64,000 bases of DNA from Thermococcus argininiproducens. GTDB taxonomy: Archaea; Methanobacteriota_B; Thermococci; Thermococcales; Thermococcaceae. Positions 1 through 10,661 of this stretch are shown one piece after another (position 1 is the first letter of the stretch; every line of letters begins with the position of its first letter). The notes under the pieces were generated by a model, which worked only from the letters and a program-made list of their open reading frames with translations, ran no database searches and had not been told where the DNA came from. Both the position numbers and the translations under genes were made by a program. The DNA lies in contig NZ_CP080572.1 of the NCBI RefSeq assembly GCF_023746595.1, positions 62,001-126,000 on the forward strand. Direction: 5' to 3'.

Positions 1-48
1 TTCCTTTAGGAACTTTACAAATCTCTCAATCATATCCTGCCTATCCAT
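1..48 (-). CDS. mcm: MCM replicative helicase, N-terminal 16 codons (partial)
   Basis: The ATG at 48-46 overlaps the TAA of the upstream gene by one base (TAATG). It opens a frame that runs off the window edge and reads MDRQDMIERFVKFLKE. This resembles the start of Pyrococcus MCM, and the Gins23-MCM gene pair is known in Thermococcales. MCM is the hexameric 3'-5' replicative helicase. Only the extreme N terminus is visible, so the call depends on gene order and this short match. Confidence 0.7.
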   Translation of the reverse strand, partial: MDRQDMIERFVKFLKE

Positions 49-542
49 TAGCTCTCCCCCAACCATTCATTTCTTATTTGAGAAATTTGAAGATATATTT
101 TTCTTTCTTCAGGTGAAAGTCTACTTAAAATCTCCAAACTCGCAGGACGAAACATTATGGCAGTTAATATTTTTTTAAATCGGAGTTTTTTCAGGTGTTG
201 ATACTTCTTCTTAAGATTGGAAAGTTTTGTCACCTTTGCATTAATGACATCTATATCGATTTCCACTTTATTCTTAACATAGTTTTCCAAGTAATATATA
301 TAAAATTCAGCCCTTGAATAGAGGCCCTCTGGAATCGGTACTATTGGTTCATTGGCTTTCTCTTCAGCAATTACTTGATCAAGCTCACGAATTATTTTTT
401 CACTTTCATCAATAATCTCTACTATCCCATTTTCCCAGAGTTCCTTCGCTTTCCAGTCTTCTATTAAGATAGTATCTCCACTTTTCCACGTCCCAAATGA
501 TCTTAGTACCTTAACTGGAATAAGGGCTTTCCCTATTAACAT
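48..542 (-). CDS. gins23: GINS complex subunit Gins23
   Basis: The protein has 164 residues. A short beta-rich B domain comes first (about residues 8-45, with GDTILIEDW and ENGIVEII), followed by a charged linker and an all-helical A domain (about 75-160). This B-then-A order is typical of archaeal Gins23; Gins51 has the reverse order. GINS links MCM to Cdc45/GAN and stimulates the helicase, and the next gene in the operon is MCM, joined by a TAATG overlap. The ATG at 542 follows a GTGAGATAGG ribosome-binding site. The divergent gene at 696 leaves about 150 bases for two promoters. Confidence 0.85.
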   Translation of the reverse strand: MLIGKALIPVKVLRSFGTWKSGDTILIEDWKAKELWENGIVEIIDESEKIIRELDQVIAEEKANEPIVPIPEGLYSRAEFYIYYLENYVKNKVEIDIDVINAKVTKLSNLKKKYQHLKKLRFKKILTAIMFRPASLEILSRLSPEERKIYLQISQIRNEWLGES

Positions 543-695
543 CCTATCTCACCCACATCGTGCAATAAAATGTTGATACTGTGATGTTCTTAAGCTTTAG
601 CCTATGCAGAAACAATCTCTCCGAAAGGTGGAAAGAGTTTTTAAACAGGATAAAAATATAAACCCATAGTTTTTGAGTATATCAGAGGTGATAAC

Positions 696-1204
696 ATGTT
701 GATAGGCATAATGAGTGACACTCATGACAACCTCCCGGCAATTTCAAAAGCTATTGAGGTTTTTAACAATGCAGGTGTGGATTTAGTGCTACATGCAGGC
801 GACTATATTGCCCCATTTGTTAAAAAAGAGTTTTCCAAACTTAATGCACCATTAAAAGGTGTTTTTGGCAACAATGATGGTGAAAGAGAAGGACTAAAAA
901 ACACAATTGGTGTAAAAGATGAGATCCTAGAAATAGACGCAGACGGTCTTAGAATTATCGTTCTCCACGGTACAGATGAAAAAATTGTAGAAGCATTCGT
1001 CAAAAGCCAGCTTTATGATGTAGTCATTAGAGGACATACTCACAAATATGAAATTAGGGAAACTGGTAGAAGCATAGTTCTCAATCCAGGCGAAGTGTGC
1101 GGCTATGTAAGTGGAATAAAGAGTGTGGCATTTTTAGACACGCGAAAGAGGGAGATAAAAATAATAGATCTTGAGAGTGGTGAACCTCTAGGCTTCATGA
1201 GCCT

Positions 1205-1208
<4 letters not shown>
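696..1208 (+). CDS. YfcE/MJ0936-type metallophosphoesterase
   Basis: This 170-residue protein shows the full calcineurin-like metal-binding set: SDTHDN (7-12), HAGD (33-36), GNND (58-61), HG in the middle and GHTH near residue 113. The family is made of dimeric, metal-dependent cytosolic phosphodiesterases whose physiological substrate is mostly unknown. A TATA element (about 650-660) and an AGAGGTGATAAC ribosome-binding site precede the ATG. Its stop codon overlaps the TTG start candidate of the next gene, so the two are probably co-transcribed. A second member of the family is at 44272-44967. Confidence 0.85.
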
Positions 1209-3884
<2,676 letters not shown>

Positions 3885-3995
3885 TTCCCTTCTCCCTCCG
3901 GGTATTTATAATTTTCCCTTCTCCCGAAGGGTTAATATATAGCAGACGAATCAGAAAAGCGAAATCAGCAGAAATGAAAGCTGAAAGTTAGAGGA

Positions 3996-4841
3996 TTACT
4001 CCTCGAGGTCTATTCCATAAACCTTTTTTGGATTTTCCACGTGGATCTTGTATGCAGTATCTTCATTCATTAACCCCTGCTGAAGAAAGGCTAAAGTTCT
4101 CTTTGGTACAGTTTTAGGTCCAAGAACTGCCCCAGGTCTTCTCCTATCGTCTATGTAATCCGTTTCCATCAAGAATCTGCTCCCTTGCATGAGAGCTTCC
4201 ATTAGAGTTTTTTTGCTTGCTAGTATAGACGGGAAGACACCCTCTTCTTCAGCCACCTTAATAAGGGGAGGAGAATAGTGCTTCACAACTTTATATGGCC
4301 TTATTCCAACTTCTCTAACAATCTGCCCAAGCTCCCTAAACTTCTTCTCATTGAAGCTTTCTGTGTGGAGTTGAACAGCGCAATCGGCCTCCTTTGCTAG
4401 GCTCATCCCATATTTCATGAGCTCTATGCTTGCTTCCCATATTTCTTCGCTAACTTCATAGTGTGGCCTTCCTATTTCCCCAATCGCTATGGCCTTTCTC
4501 TCAAAACAGAGTTTTTGGGCATATTCGAGGGCTTTCATAACCTCATTCTTAGCATACTCAAGGCCCTTCTTTTCGGCGAGATATACAAATTCAGCTGGAT
4601 GGACGCCAACTACTGCAAAAGCTTTCACAGGGCTTTCTTTGTTGATTTTTTTTACAAGCTCTAAGTGAAAATCCATGGCTTTTATGAAATCCTCCGCTTT
4701 AACTCCTGCAAATCCATAGTCATGAGCTGTCTTGTAGATTACATTCAGATGCGTTCCCCCAGCTCGATGAAATTGCTTGACTGCTTCCAAAAAGAGGCCC
4801 TTAAACGGATCCACGTGAAAATGATTATCAAATATTATCAT
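3996..4841 (-). CDS. TatD-family metal-dependent hydrolase
   Basis: The protein has about 281 residues with the TatD amidohydrolase layout: FDNHFHVDP at the N terminus (metal-binding His pair), AIGEIGRPHYE in the middle, QLHTESF, VVKHYSPP and the late ETDYIDD motif. Such enzymes are metal-dependent nucleases or hydrolases with a TIM-barrel fold; archaeal members form a distinct subgroup of unknown substrate. Several in-frame GTG/ATG codons precede it; the ATG at 4841 (MIIFDNHFH) is best placed after GGTGATGG. The gene runs in the same direction as the Pbp11/DUF257 group upstream, 43 bases away. Confidence 0.8.
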   Translation of the reverse strand: MIIFDNHFHVDPFKGLFLEAVKQFHRAGGTHLNVIYKTAHDYGFAGVKAEDFIKAMDFHLELVKKINKESPVKAFAVVGVHPAEFVYLAEKKGLEYAKNEVMKALEYAQKLCFERKAIAIGEIGRPHYEVSEEIWEASIELMKYGMSLAKEADCAVQLHTESFNEKKFRELGQIVREVGIRPYKVVKHYSPPLIKVAEEEGVFPSILASKKTLMEALMQGSRFLMETDYIDDRRRPGAVLGPKTVPKRTLAFLQQGLMNEDTAYKIHVENPKKVYGIDLEE

Positions 4842-4884
4842 CACCATCACCAAGAGAGAGTTTCCGAAAAGGGTTTAAAAGACC

Positions 4885-5190
4885 TTAGGCCTGGTAAACC
4901 TCTAGGATTTCTTCTCCTTCAACACCAAGTGTGCCTTCTAAAACGAGCCCAACACGGTCATATTCAAGAGCAAAATCCACTTTCTTCCTATCTTTTTGGA
5001 TCTCTCTTATTAAAGCGACTCCCCTCCCTTTGAGCTTATATCCCGGATATATAACTCCTTCAAGAACCTCTCCAATAATAACTTGCTTTCCTAATATATT
5101 GAGAACTTCCTCTACTTTGAATCTCCCGACAGGCTTTCTAGAGAATATCTCAACTCTTTCTCTTTTAAAGAACCTCTCAAGAATTCTCAT
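4885..5190 (-). CDS. Small EF-Tu domain-2-like (Pbp11-type) tRNA-binding protein
   Basis: This protein of about 101 residues is built as a single beta barrel resembling domain 2 of translation GTPases: GRFKVEEVLNILGKQVIIG, then GEVLEGVIYPGYKLKGRG, then a segment ending LEGTLGVEGEEILEVYQ. Thermococcales encode such a free-standing protein, annotated as the tRNA-binding protein Pbp11. No GTPase domain is attached. The ATG at 5190 is preferred over the upstream GTG because it lies just after the end of the DUF257 gene. The assignment is from family memory and fold pattern and is moderately sure. Confidence 0.6.
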   Translation of the reverse strand: MRILERFFKRERVEIFSRKPVGRFKVEEVLNILGKQVIIGEVLEGVIYPGYKLKGRGVALIREIQKDRKKVDFALEYDRVGLVLEGTLGVEGEEILEVYQA

Positions 5191-5192
5191 CA

Positions 5193-5864
5193 CTACCACT
5201 TCAGGAGTTCATCTAATGTAATTTCAAATTTCTCATTCAACCATTCTACAAAAGGAGTCTTCACAAACCGTATTTTTCCCTTTCCGTACCCTCCTTGTAT
5301 ATAAAGGACAGTTGTCGCTATTCTCTCCAACTCGGGGATTAGGTTAAACTTAAATGTTGATGCTACATTTTTATCTATTATATAAAATGCTTTTCTACTT
5401 TTGTTTCCTAAAAACCCCTGAATAGAGTTCATAACTGTGTAAAACTCAAAGGGACTCTGCATAAATGCAAACAGTCTCTCGAGACCAAGAACAAGATTTA
5501 TGTATTTCCCTTGAGAATAAACCGCCCGAGCAGCGCTTTCATAACGACTTAGGTATACTACTGGCTCGGTCTCTAAAGGGATTCTTGTAATAACTTTCCC
5601 GATATTCTTTTTCCCACCAGTTTTTATAGTAAGTACATCTGAGAAATCATCTCTTATTCCAAAAAACTCCAGATGCTTTTTTACTACGAAGAGAGAGTCC
5701 AAAACATCGTCAACAAGGATTTTCAACCCTCTCTCACGAGCGTATCTTGTCAGCAAGTACGAAGTCATTAAACTACCATATGAGGTTTCATCCTCTATAA
5801 GAACCAGATCACCAAAGGGTGTTCTATCTATCAGGTTAAAGATTGCTTCTTTTGTTATCTCCAT
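5193..5864 (-). CDS. DUF257 family protein, copy 2
   Basis: This 223-residue protein is closely similar to its neighbour at 5855-6526. Shared blocks are IFNLID..PFG/KFG near the start, the KKHLEFFGI/QKHLEFVGI segment, TIKTGGK, LGLERLFAF and GNKSRKAFYIIDKNVAS. DUF257 is largely confined to Thermococcales and is thought to have a RecA/KaiC-like fold, but no intact Walker A loop is evident here. The ATG follows GAGGTGGTAGG and lies within the end of the upstream copy, so the pair is translationally coupled. The function is unknown. Confidence 0.75.
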   Translation of the reverse strand: MEITKEAIFNLIDRTPFGDLVLIEDETSYGSLMTSYLLTRYARERGLKILVDDVLDSLFVVKKHLEFFGIRDDFSDVLTIKTGGKKNIGKVITRIPLETEPVVYLSRYESAARAVYSQGKYINLVLGLERLFAFMQSPFEFYTVMNSIQGFLGNKSRKAFYIIDKNVASTFKFNLIPELERIATTVLYIQGGYGKGKIRFVKTPFVEWLNEKFEITLDELLKW

Positions 5865-6526
5865 CCTACCACCTCTATAGGAATTTCAATACTCCTTCCC
5901 AATAGCTCCAAAGTCGTAGATTTTCTGAAAGTAAAAATACCGCTTGTAGGTGTTGGTTCTACTTCAATCACTGTAGTTGCTATGCGCCTTAGTTCTGGGA
6001 GGGGATTGAACTCACTTGAAGATGCTACATCCTTGTTGATTAAGTAGAAAGCTTTCCTTCGTTCATTGCCTAAGAAGGATTGTACAGATAAGAGCAATGC
6101 ATAAAACTCTGGAACAGAACTAACAAATGCAAATAATCTCTCAATACCAAGAACAATATTTATGGATCTCTCAAACTTTGAAAAGATAGCTCTTCCCGTA
6201 TCTTCATAGTTCTTTATATAGATGGCGGGTTCACTTACGAATTTAATCCTTGTAACAACGTTTCCCACTTCTCTCTTCCCACCAGTTTTTATAACAAATG
6301 CATCTTTAAAGTCTTCTTTAATACCCACAAATTCAAGATGCTTTTGAATAACATGAAGGGCATCAAAATTATCATCAATGATAACAGGTAACCCCTTCTC
6401 TCTTGCATAATATAGAAGACCCAGGGTTGTTAGTTCTGGAATAAAAGAGCGATAATACTCGATAAGTACAGTCTCCCCAAATTTCACTTCATCAATGAGT
6501 TTAAAGATGTCCTTTAGGGACTCCAA
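5855..6526 (-). CDS. DUF257 family protein, copy 1
   Basis: This is the 223-residue first member of the tandem pair. It starts with TTG at 6526, four bases after an AGGTGAT ribosome-binding site; a TATA box (AACTTTATATTTTT) lies around 6555-6565, in the short gap after the hydrogenase alpha gene. Conserved blocks match the second copy: FKLIDEVKFGETVLIEYY, HVIQKHLEFVGI, FVIKTGGK, LGIERLFAF, FLGNERRKAFYLINKDVAS. It has its own promoter, so it is not simply part of the hydrogenase operon, although read-through is possible. Confidence 0.75.
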   Translation of the reverse strand: MESLKDIFKLIDEVKFGETVLIEYYRSFIPELTTLGLLYYAREKGLPVIIDDNFDALHVIQKHLEFVGIKEDFKDAFVIKTGGKREVGNVVTRIKFVSEPAIYIKNYEDTGRAIFSKFERSINIVLGIERLFAFVSSVPEFYALLLSVQSFLGNERRKAFYLINKDVASSSEFNPLPELRRIATTVIEVEPTPTSGIFTFRKSTTLELLGRSIEIPIEVVGWR

Positions 6527-6588
6527 AATATCACCTATTACAAATTTCAGAACTGAAAAATATAAAGTTTTTGTAAAGAAAAAAAGTG

Positions 6589-7839
6589 CTAAAGTCTAAC
6601 AACATGTACAGAACAAGAAATACATGGGTCAAAAGCTCTTACTGTCTCCTCTAATTTCTGCAAAAATGTGCTTTCATCTGAAGTTCCATACCTTCTTTTG
6701 GCCTCCTCATAAAGGCTGAGTTCCATTATAGCGTGGTTGAATGCTGTAGGGGTAATAATATTTGAATATGCAATGTTCCCCTTTTCATCAATTTTATAGT
6801 GGTGTATCAGAACTCCCCTAGGCGCTTCAACATAGCCAATTCCCTCTCCTTCTTGAGGCTCAATGGGCACATTTTCCCCATCGATACCTTTGTCTAAGAG
6901 TTCTCTAGTTATCTCCTTGGTTCTTTCTAGTGCATAAACAAGCTCAATTGCTTGAGCTAAGTTATTTAAACTTACATAACCCTGAGCAAGTTTCTCTTTG
7001 TACTCTTCATAGAGATGTTTTGCCATTGGAGTCAACATTTCTGACTTTAGTAGGACTCTTGGAAGTGCACCAACCATGAAAATTTCGCCTTTGTACCTAC
7101 TCTGCTTTGCAAAACTATACGATAAGGCTTTCTCCTCAATGTGTTCAAAGTAGTCAAAAGTGTCTTTATCTGATGCTATGAGCTTATCTCCATAAAGATA
7201 TCCATTAACTGCAATGTAATGTACAGGTTTAGCTCCAAGTGCCTCTTGACCAGCGAATATTCCCACTCCTCTTCTTGCAAGCCTCAATAAAGCCTCACTT
7301 TGCCTTTCCATCCTCTCTAATTCCTCTACAGTGGGGTATCTTCCAAACCCTCCTGGCTTAACGTTAATTCCGTGTATCTCCCTTCCACCAATGATCTCTC
7401 GGATATAATTACCAAAGGCTTTAATCGCTAAGCCTTCTTTGACAATTTCCCCATGTTTAGTTGCCATTCGTATTGCATCCGAATAACCAAAGAGATCAGG
7501 AGCCACTAGTAGGTATAGATGCAAAGCATTACTTTCCAAAAGTTCTCCAAGAAGCCCCAGTTCTCTCAAAAGCTCTATCTCTTTTGAAACCTTGACGCCA
7601 AATGCTCTCTCTATGCCAAGTACTGAAGCAACAGAATGTGAGAGGTAACAAATCGCACATATTCTTGCTTCTAAGTCAGGGACATCCCAATAGTATCTTC
7701 CCAAGGTAAGGAGTTCAAAGAACCTCGGCCCCTCGAATATTTTAACTTTGACGTCTTTTACTTCTCCATTTTCAATGATAACTTCTGCCCCTCCGTTTCC
7801 TTCAACCCTTGTGAATGCATCTATTTCAATGCTTACCAT
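6589..7839 (-). CDS. shyA: Cytosolic sulfhydrogenase (II type) alpha subunit, [NiFe] large subunit
   Basis: This 416-residue subunit carries the Ni-Fe centre of the heterotetrameric cytosolic sulfhydrogenase, which evolves H2 from NAD(P)H or reduces sulfur. The L1 motif RICAICYLSH is near residue 60 and the C-terminal L2 motif is DPCISCSVHVVRL, giving four Cys ligands. The protein still ends VVRL after the final His, so it should need C-terminal processing by a maturation protease. It is the last gene of a beta-gamma-delta-alpha operon. The divergent nfn pair is the arrangement known for P. furiosus sulfhydrogenase II, hence the shy name rather than hyd. Confidence 0.88.
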   Translation of the reverse strand: MVSIEIDAFTRVEGNGGAEVIIENGEVKDVKVKIFEGPRFFELLTLGRYYWDVPDLEARICAICYLSHSVASVLGIERAFGVKVSKEIELLRELGLLGELLESNALHLYLLVAPDLFGYSDAIRMATKHGEIVKEGLAIKAFGNYIREIIGGREIHGINVKPGGFGRYPTVEELERMERQSEALLRLARRGVGIFAGQEALGAKPVHYIAVNGYLYGDKLIASDKDTFDYFEHIEEKALSYSFAKQSRYKGEIFMVGALPRVLLKSEMLTPMAKHLYEEYKEKLAQGYVSLNNLAQAIELVYALERTKEITRELLDKGIDGENVPIEPQEGEGIGYVEAPRGVLIHHYKIDEKGNIAYSNIITPTAFNHAIMELSLYEEAKRRYGTSDESTFLQKLEETVRAFDPCISCSVHVVRL

Positions 7840-8573
7840 CTGAGCTCACCCCTTGCAAAAGTCTTAAACTTTCTCCGAATGTATTCTTCTCCATAACCGA
7901 GCTCCTTGAGAATCTCAAATTCACCTGCTGGATTTGCTTCTTTGGGTAGTGGTCCTCTACAACCAATGCAGCCCACCTTGGACTTTATGCACACAGCGTT
8001 ACAACCTCCGAGAGTTATGGGTCCCAGACAAGGGGTACCTCTTTTTATAAGAACACATTCGTATTCATTCAGTTTACACTCTATACATACAGGATAATCC
8101 TTTGTTGGTGGTTCAACACCTTTGGCCAGATTCATGAGAATTTGGTAAATCTCGTCCTTATCATAAGGACAACCTGGTAGTGCATAATCTACTGCAACAT
8201 GCTGAACAATTGGAGTTGAGTCTAAGGCCCTCATCGGATTTGCTTTAGTCCCATAAACTTTCTCAAGTTTCTCTCTTATTTTTCCTTCCACACTGGCCTG
8301 AACATCCCCATGAGTAGCACACGTCCCCAAGGCAATGAGGTACTTAGAATGGTTCCTTGCATAATGGAGAAGGTTTAGATCCCTTTGAGTAGATACAGTT
8401 CCTGTAACCAAAGCAACGTCCAGAGTGTCATGCTCCTTAAAACTCGATGCCATGTGAAACTCTTTTATTTCATAGAACTCAAGCAAGTCAAAGAGCTTTT
8501 CATAGAGGAAGAGAATATTTAGTGCACATCCACCACAATCAGTTAGCTCAAAAACACCCAATTTGAGCATCAT
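7833..8573 (-). CDS. shyD: Sulfhydrogenase delta subunit, [NiFe] hydrogenase small subunit
   Basis: This protein of about 246 residues is the electron-transfer small subunit. FELTDCGGCALN near the N terminus gives proximal-cluster Cys ligands; further Cys groups occur at LGTCATHG, LPGCPYD, CIECKLNEYEC, PCLGPITLGGCNAVC and KVGCIGCRGP, enough for three Fe-S clusters. The ATG at 8573 overlaps the TGA of the gamma gene (ATGA), so I take this start rather than the upstream in-frame ATG at 8630. It partners the alpha subunit, whose start overlaps its end. Confidence 0.87.
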   Translation of the reverse strand: MMLKLGVFELTDCGGCALNILFLYEKLFDLLEFYEIKEFHMASSFKEHDTLDVALVTGTVSTQRDLNLLHYARNHSKYLIALGTCATHGDVQASVEGKIREKLEKVYGTKANPMRALDSTPIVQHVAVDYALPGCPYDKDEIYQILMNLAKGVEPPTKDYPVCIECKLNEYECVLIKRGTPCLGPITLGGCNAVCIKSKVGCIGCRGPLPKEANPAGEFEILKELGYGEEYIRRKFKTFARGELRW

Positions 8574-9436
8574 ATCAGCCCCCTTGTCGAAAGTGCATCC
8601 CAATACGTGAATACAGGACCATCTTTGCACACGTACTTAATTGAGGTACTTGTTCCAACGATACAGTGCCCACATTTTCCAACTCCACATCTCATTCTCC
8701 GCTCAAGAGTCATGTAGATTCTCCCCGGAGATAGCTTCCTGTCTAAGAGTTCCTTGATAACAAACTTATACATCACTGGAGGACCACATATCAAAGCATA
8801 TGTGTTGTTTACATCAAAACTCTCTCCTCTGAAGAGATCAGTAACAACTCCCTTGCAAACTCTTGGTGAGTAGCCTTTCTCTAGGTATATGCATGATGGA
8901 CTTTCTACCTCATAGGCAAGTTTCACGTGACAGTTCATGTCCTCCCCATGTTTCAGCAGATGAATTATCTCATCCCTAAAGAGAATGTCCTCGTAGGCCT
9001 TGGTACCATAGAATAGGTATATTTTTTCATATTTTCCACTATCAAGGGCATACCAAAGTACTGACCTTAGTGGCGCCATTCCTAGACCGCCCGCTACTAA
9101 GATTAACGTGCTTCCTTCCATTTTCTCCATTGGAAACCCGTTACCATATGGACCTCTTATTCCAACTATATCTCCCTCTTTCAAATTGTGCATGTATTTG
9201 GTCATTCTCCCTACTCGTCTAACACAAAGCTGGAAATATCCTTCTCTTGTGGGAGTTGAGCAAAGGCTTATTGGGAACTCTCCAAATCCTCTGATGTCAA
9301 CCACTACAAATTGCCCTGGCTTATATTTGAACTTCCTGTTAATCTCAGGATCAAGGAAACGGAGGGTGAAGAGTTTCTCTCTTGAAGTTAGCTCTTTTAC
9401 CTCTAAAATCCTTGCATCATGTGTTTGGAAGCTCAT
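8570..9436 (-). CDS. shyC: Sulfhydrogenase gamma subunit, FAD/NAD(P)-binding reductase
   Basis: This 288-residue ferredoxin-NADP reductase-like flavoprotein moves electrons between NAD(P)H and the Fe-S relay. A flavin-binding barrel comes first (KPGQFVVVDIRGFGEFPISL), then a nucleotide-binding domain (LVAGGLGMAPLRS near 130) and a C-terminal [2Fe-2S] Cys cluster (RRMRCGVGKCGHCIVG ... VCKDGPVF). It is translationally coupled to the beta gene (ATGA at 9436-9433) and to the delta gene downstream. Its architecture is also that of the NfnS subunit encoded divergently. Confidence 0.87.
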   Translation of the reverse strand: MSFQTHDARILEVKELTSREKLFTLRFLDPEINRKFKYKPGQFVVVDIRGFGEFPISLCSTPTREGYFQLCVRRVGRMTKYMHNLKEGDIVGIRGPYGNGFPMEKMEGSTLILVAGGLGMAPLRSVLWYALDSGKYEKIYLFYGTKAYEDILFRDEIIHLLKHGEDMNCHVKLAYEVESPSCIYLEKGYSPRVCKGVVTDLFRGESFDVNNTYALICGPPVMYKFVIKELLDRKLSPGRIYMTLERRMRCGVGKCGHCIVGTSTSIKYVCKDGPVFTYWDALSTRGLI

Positions 9437-10437
9437 TGCAATCCCTCCCTTACCTCATCAAGAACTTTAACGTGTTCTATTTTTGCTGGACAGAATTCAT
9501 CACATCGTCCACAACCAACGCAATTAAAGCCCGCAGATGGGTCAAAGTAACTCTTACAGTAGTAACGATGTCTAAAGCGATCTAAGCGGGTTGGTCTGAA
9601 ATTATGTCCTCCTGCCACCAAACCATGACTCTCCATGAAACAGGAATCATAGCGTCTAACTCTTACTGCTTCATATGCATTCATCCAGAGGTCACAGACT
9701 TCGTAACACCTGCATGTCGGACAAACCATATTACAGTTCCCACACCCAAGACAAATTCTCTCGTATTTCTTCCACACAGGACTGTTGTATGCTAGGTCAA
9801 GCATGTCTTCAAGTCCTTCTTTGTTAAGGTGTTTCTGGAACGAATTAGCCCTTTTTTCCTCAAATTCTCTAAAATTCTTCATGTCTTCTTCAGTTAACTC
9901 CTCAAAGAGTTCTTCAGTTCCCCATGCAATCTCATGTCCCTTTACACTCCCAACCCTGACAAGCCAGCCATCAGGAAGTTCATGTAAAAACAAGTCGAAC
10001 CCGTGCATGGCGAAATCTGTTCCAAGGCTCTTGCAGAAGCAGTATTCATCAGGCATACAGCTTATACCTATTATTATTGAATTCTCCCGTCTTTTTTTGT
10101 AGTACGGATCCACTGGATCACTCAGGTACACTTTGTCCAAAATTTCTAAGCCATGTATATCACAAGAATGAACGCCAAAGAGGACTATAGGCTCTGTGCC
10201 ATTGGCCTCTTCCCAGTGGCCCTCTTTGAGCTTAAGCATCTCGTCTTTTGGTCTTACAAAGAATTTTTTCGGCGGAAGCATAGTCCTTGTATAATCCAAG
10301 GCTATTTCTGAAACATTCTGAACTTTTTGGAATGAATAGATATTCTCTTTTTTTACTGGAGCATAGACGATGCCCCATTTCTTCAGCGAATTAAAGAATT
10401 CTTCAAAATTTTCCTCGGGTAACTTTACGTACCGCAA
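9433..10437 (-). CDS. shyB: Sulfhydrogenase beta subunit, [4Fe-4S] protein
   Basis: This protein of about 334 residues is the distal iron-sulfur subunit and first gene of the operon. It carries two ferredoxin-type Cys clusters near the C terminus, CLGCGNCNMVCPTCRC and CVGCGRCDEFCPAKIE, plus further Cys at CDIHG and SCMPDEYCFC. A GTG lies at 10446, but the TTG at 10437 sits five to six bases after GGGTGG and gives the N terminus MRYVKLPEENFEEF, so I prefer it. The promoter is at 10491-10505, with a SurR-type site directly upstream. Confidence 0.86.
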   Translation of the reverse strand: MRYVKLPEENFEEFFNSLKKWGIVYAPVKKENIYSFQKVQNVSEIALDYTRTMLPPKKFFVRPKDEMLKLKEGHWEEANGTEPIVLFGVHSCDIHGLEILDKVYLSDPVDPYYKKRRENSIIIGISCMPDEYCFCKSLGTDFAMHGFDLFLHELPDGWLVRVGSVKGHEIAWGTEELFEELTEEDMKNFREFEEKRANSFQKHLNKEGLEDMLDLAYNSPVWKKYERICLGCGNCNMVCPTCRCYEVCDLWMNAYEAVRVRRYDSCFMESHGLVAGGHNFRPTRLDRFRHRYYCKSYFDPSAGFNCVGCGRCDEFCPAKIEHVKVLDEVREGLQ

Positions 10438-10490
10438 GATAACCACCCAAAGCTATTATTCAATTTTATGTTTGTAAAGACCCGATTTAA

Positions 10491-10505
10491 GGATTTTTTA
10501 AACAG
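10491..10505 (-). promoter_or_regulatory. Promoter of the shyBCDA operon
   Basis: On the minus strand the sequence CTGTTTAAAAAATCC gives a TATA-like box, putting the start site near 10470, about 30 bases before the TTG of shyB. The SurR-type site at 10509-10531 abuts it upstream, an activator position. Confidence 0.6.
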
Positions 10506-10508
10506 ATG

Positions 10509-10531
10509 GTGACTAACCAAACGTTACAAAC
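10509..10531. promoter_or_regulatory. SurR-type operator between sulfhydrogenase and nfn
   Basis: The sequence reads GTGACTAAC, five bases, then GTTACAAAC. The established SurR target is GTTn3AACn5GTT with GTTn3AAC as core; this site keeps the core, the AACn5GTT spacing and both AAC halves, with one mismatch (GTG for GTT). SurR is the redox-sensing regulator that activates hydrogenase genes in the absence of sulfur in Pyrococcus. The site lies immediately upstream of the shyB TATA box and about 80 bases from the nfn TATA box. Binding in this organism is inferred. Confidence 0.7.
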
Positions 10532-10611
10532 ATATACTTTGAGGCACACTAATGAGGATTAATGATATTTTATAACTGGTTAGTATAATTATGAGCACCA
10601 GTGTCTCTATT

Positions 10612-10630
10612 TGGAAAAGGTTTATATTAG
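10612..10630 (+). promoter_or_regulatory. Promoter of the nfn operon
   Basis: GGAAAAGG followed by TTTATATTAG forms a clear BRE plus TATA element. The start site should fall near 10648, just before the GGTGAT ribosome-binding site at 10651 and the GTG start at 10662. Confidence 0.65.
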
Positions 10631-10661
10631 TAAACCTCAAAAGTAATTGTGGTGATGTCTT

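Noticed and set aside
3900-3995. Possible C/D box RNA between the PH-like and TatD genes
   Set aside because: CTGA-type boxes occur twice on each strand, but no RTGATGA C box with correct spacing is present.
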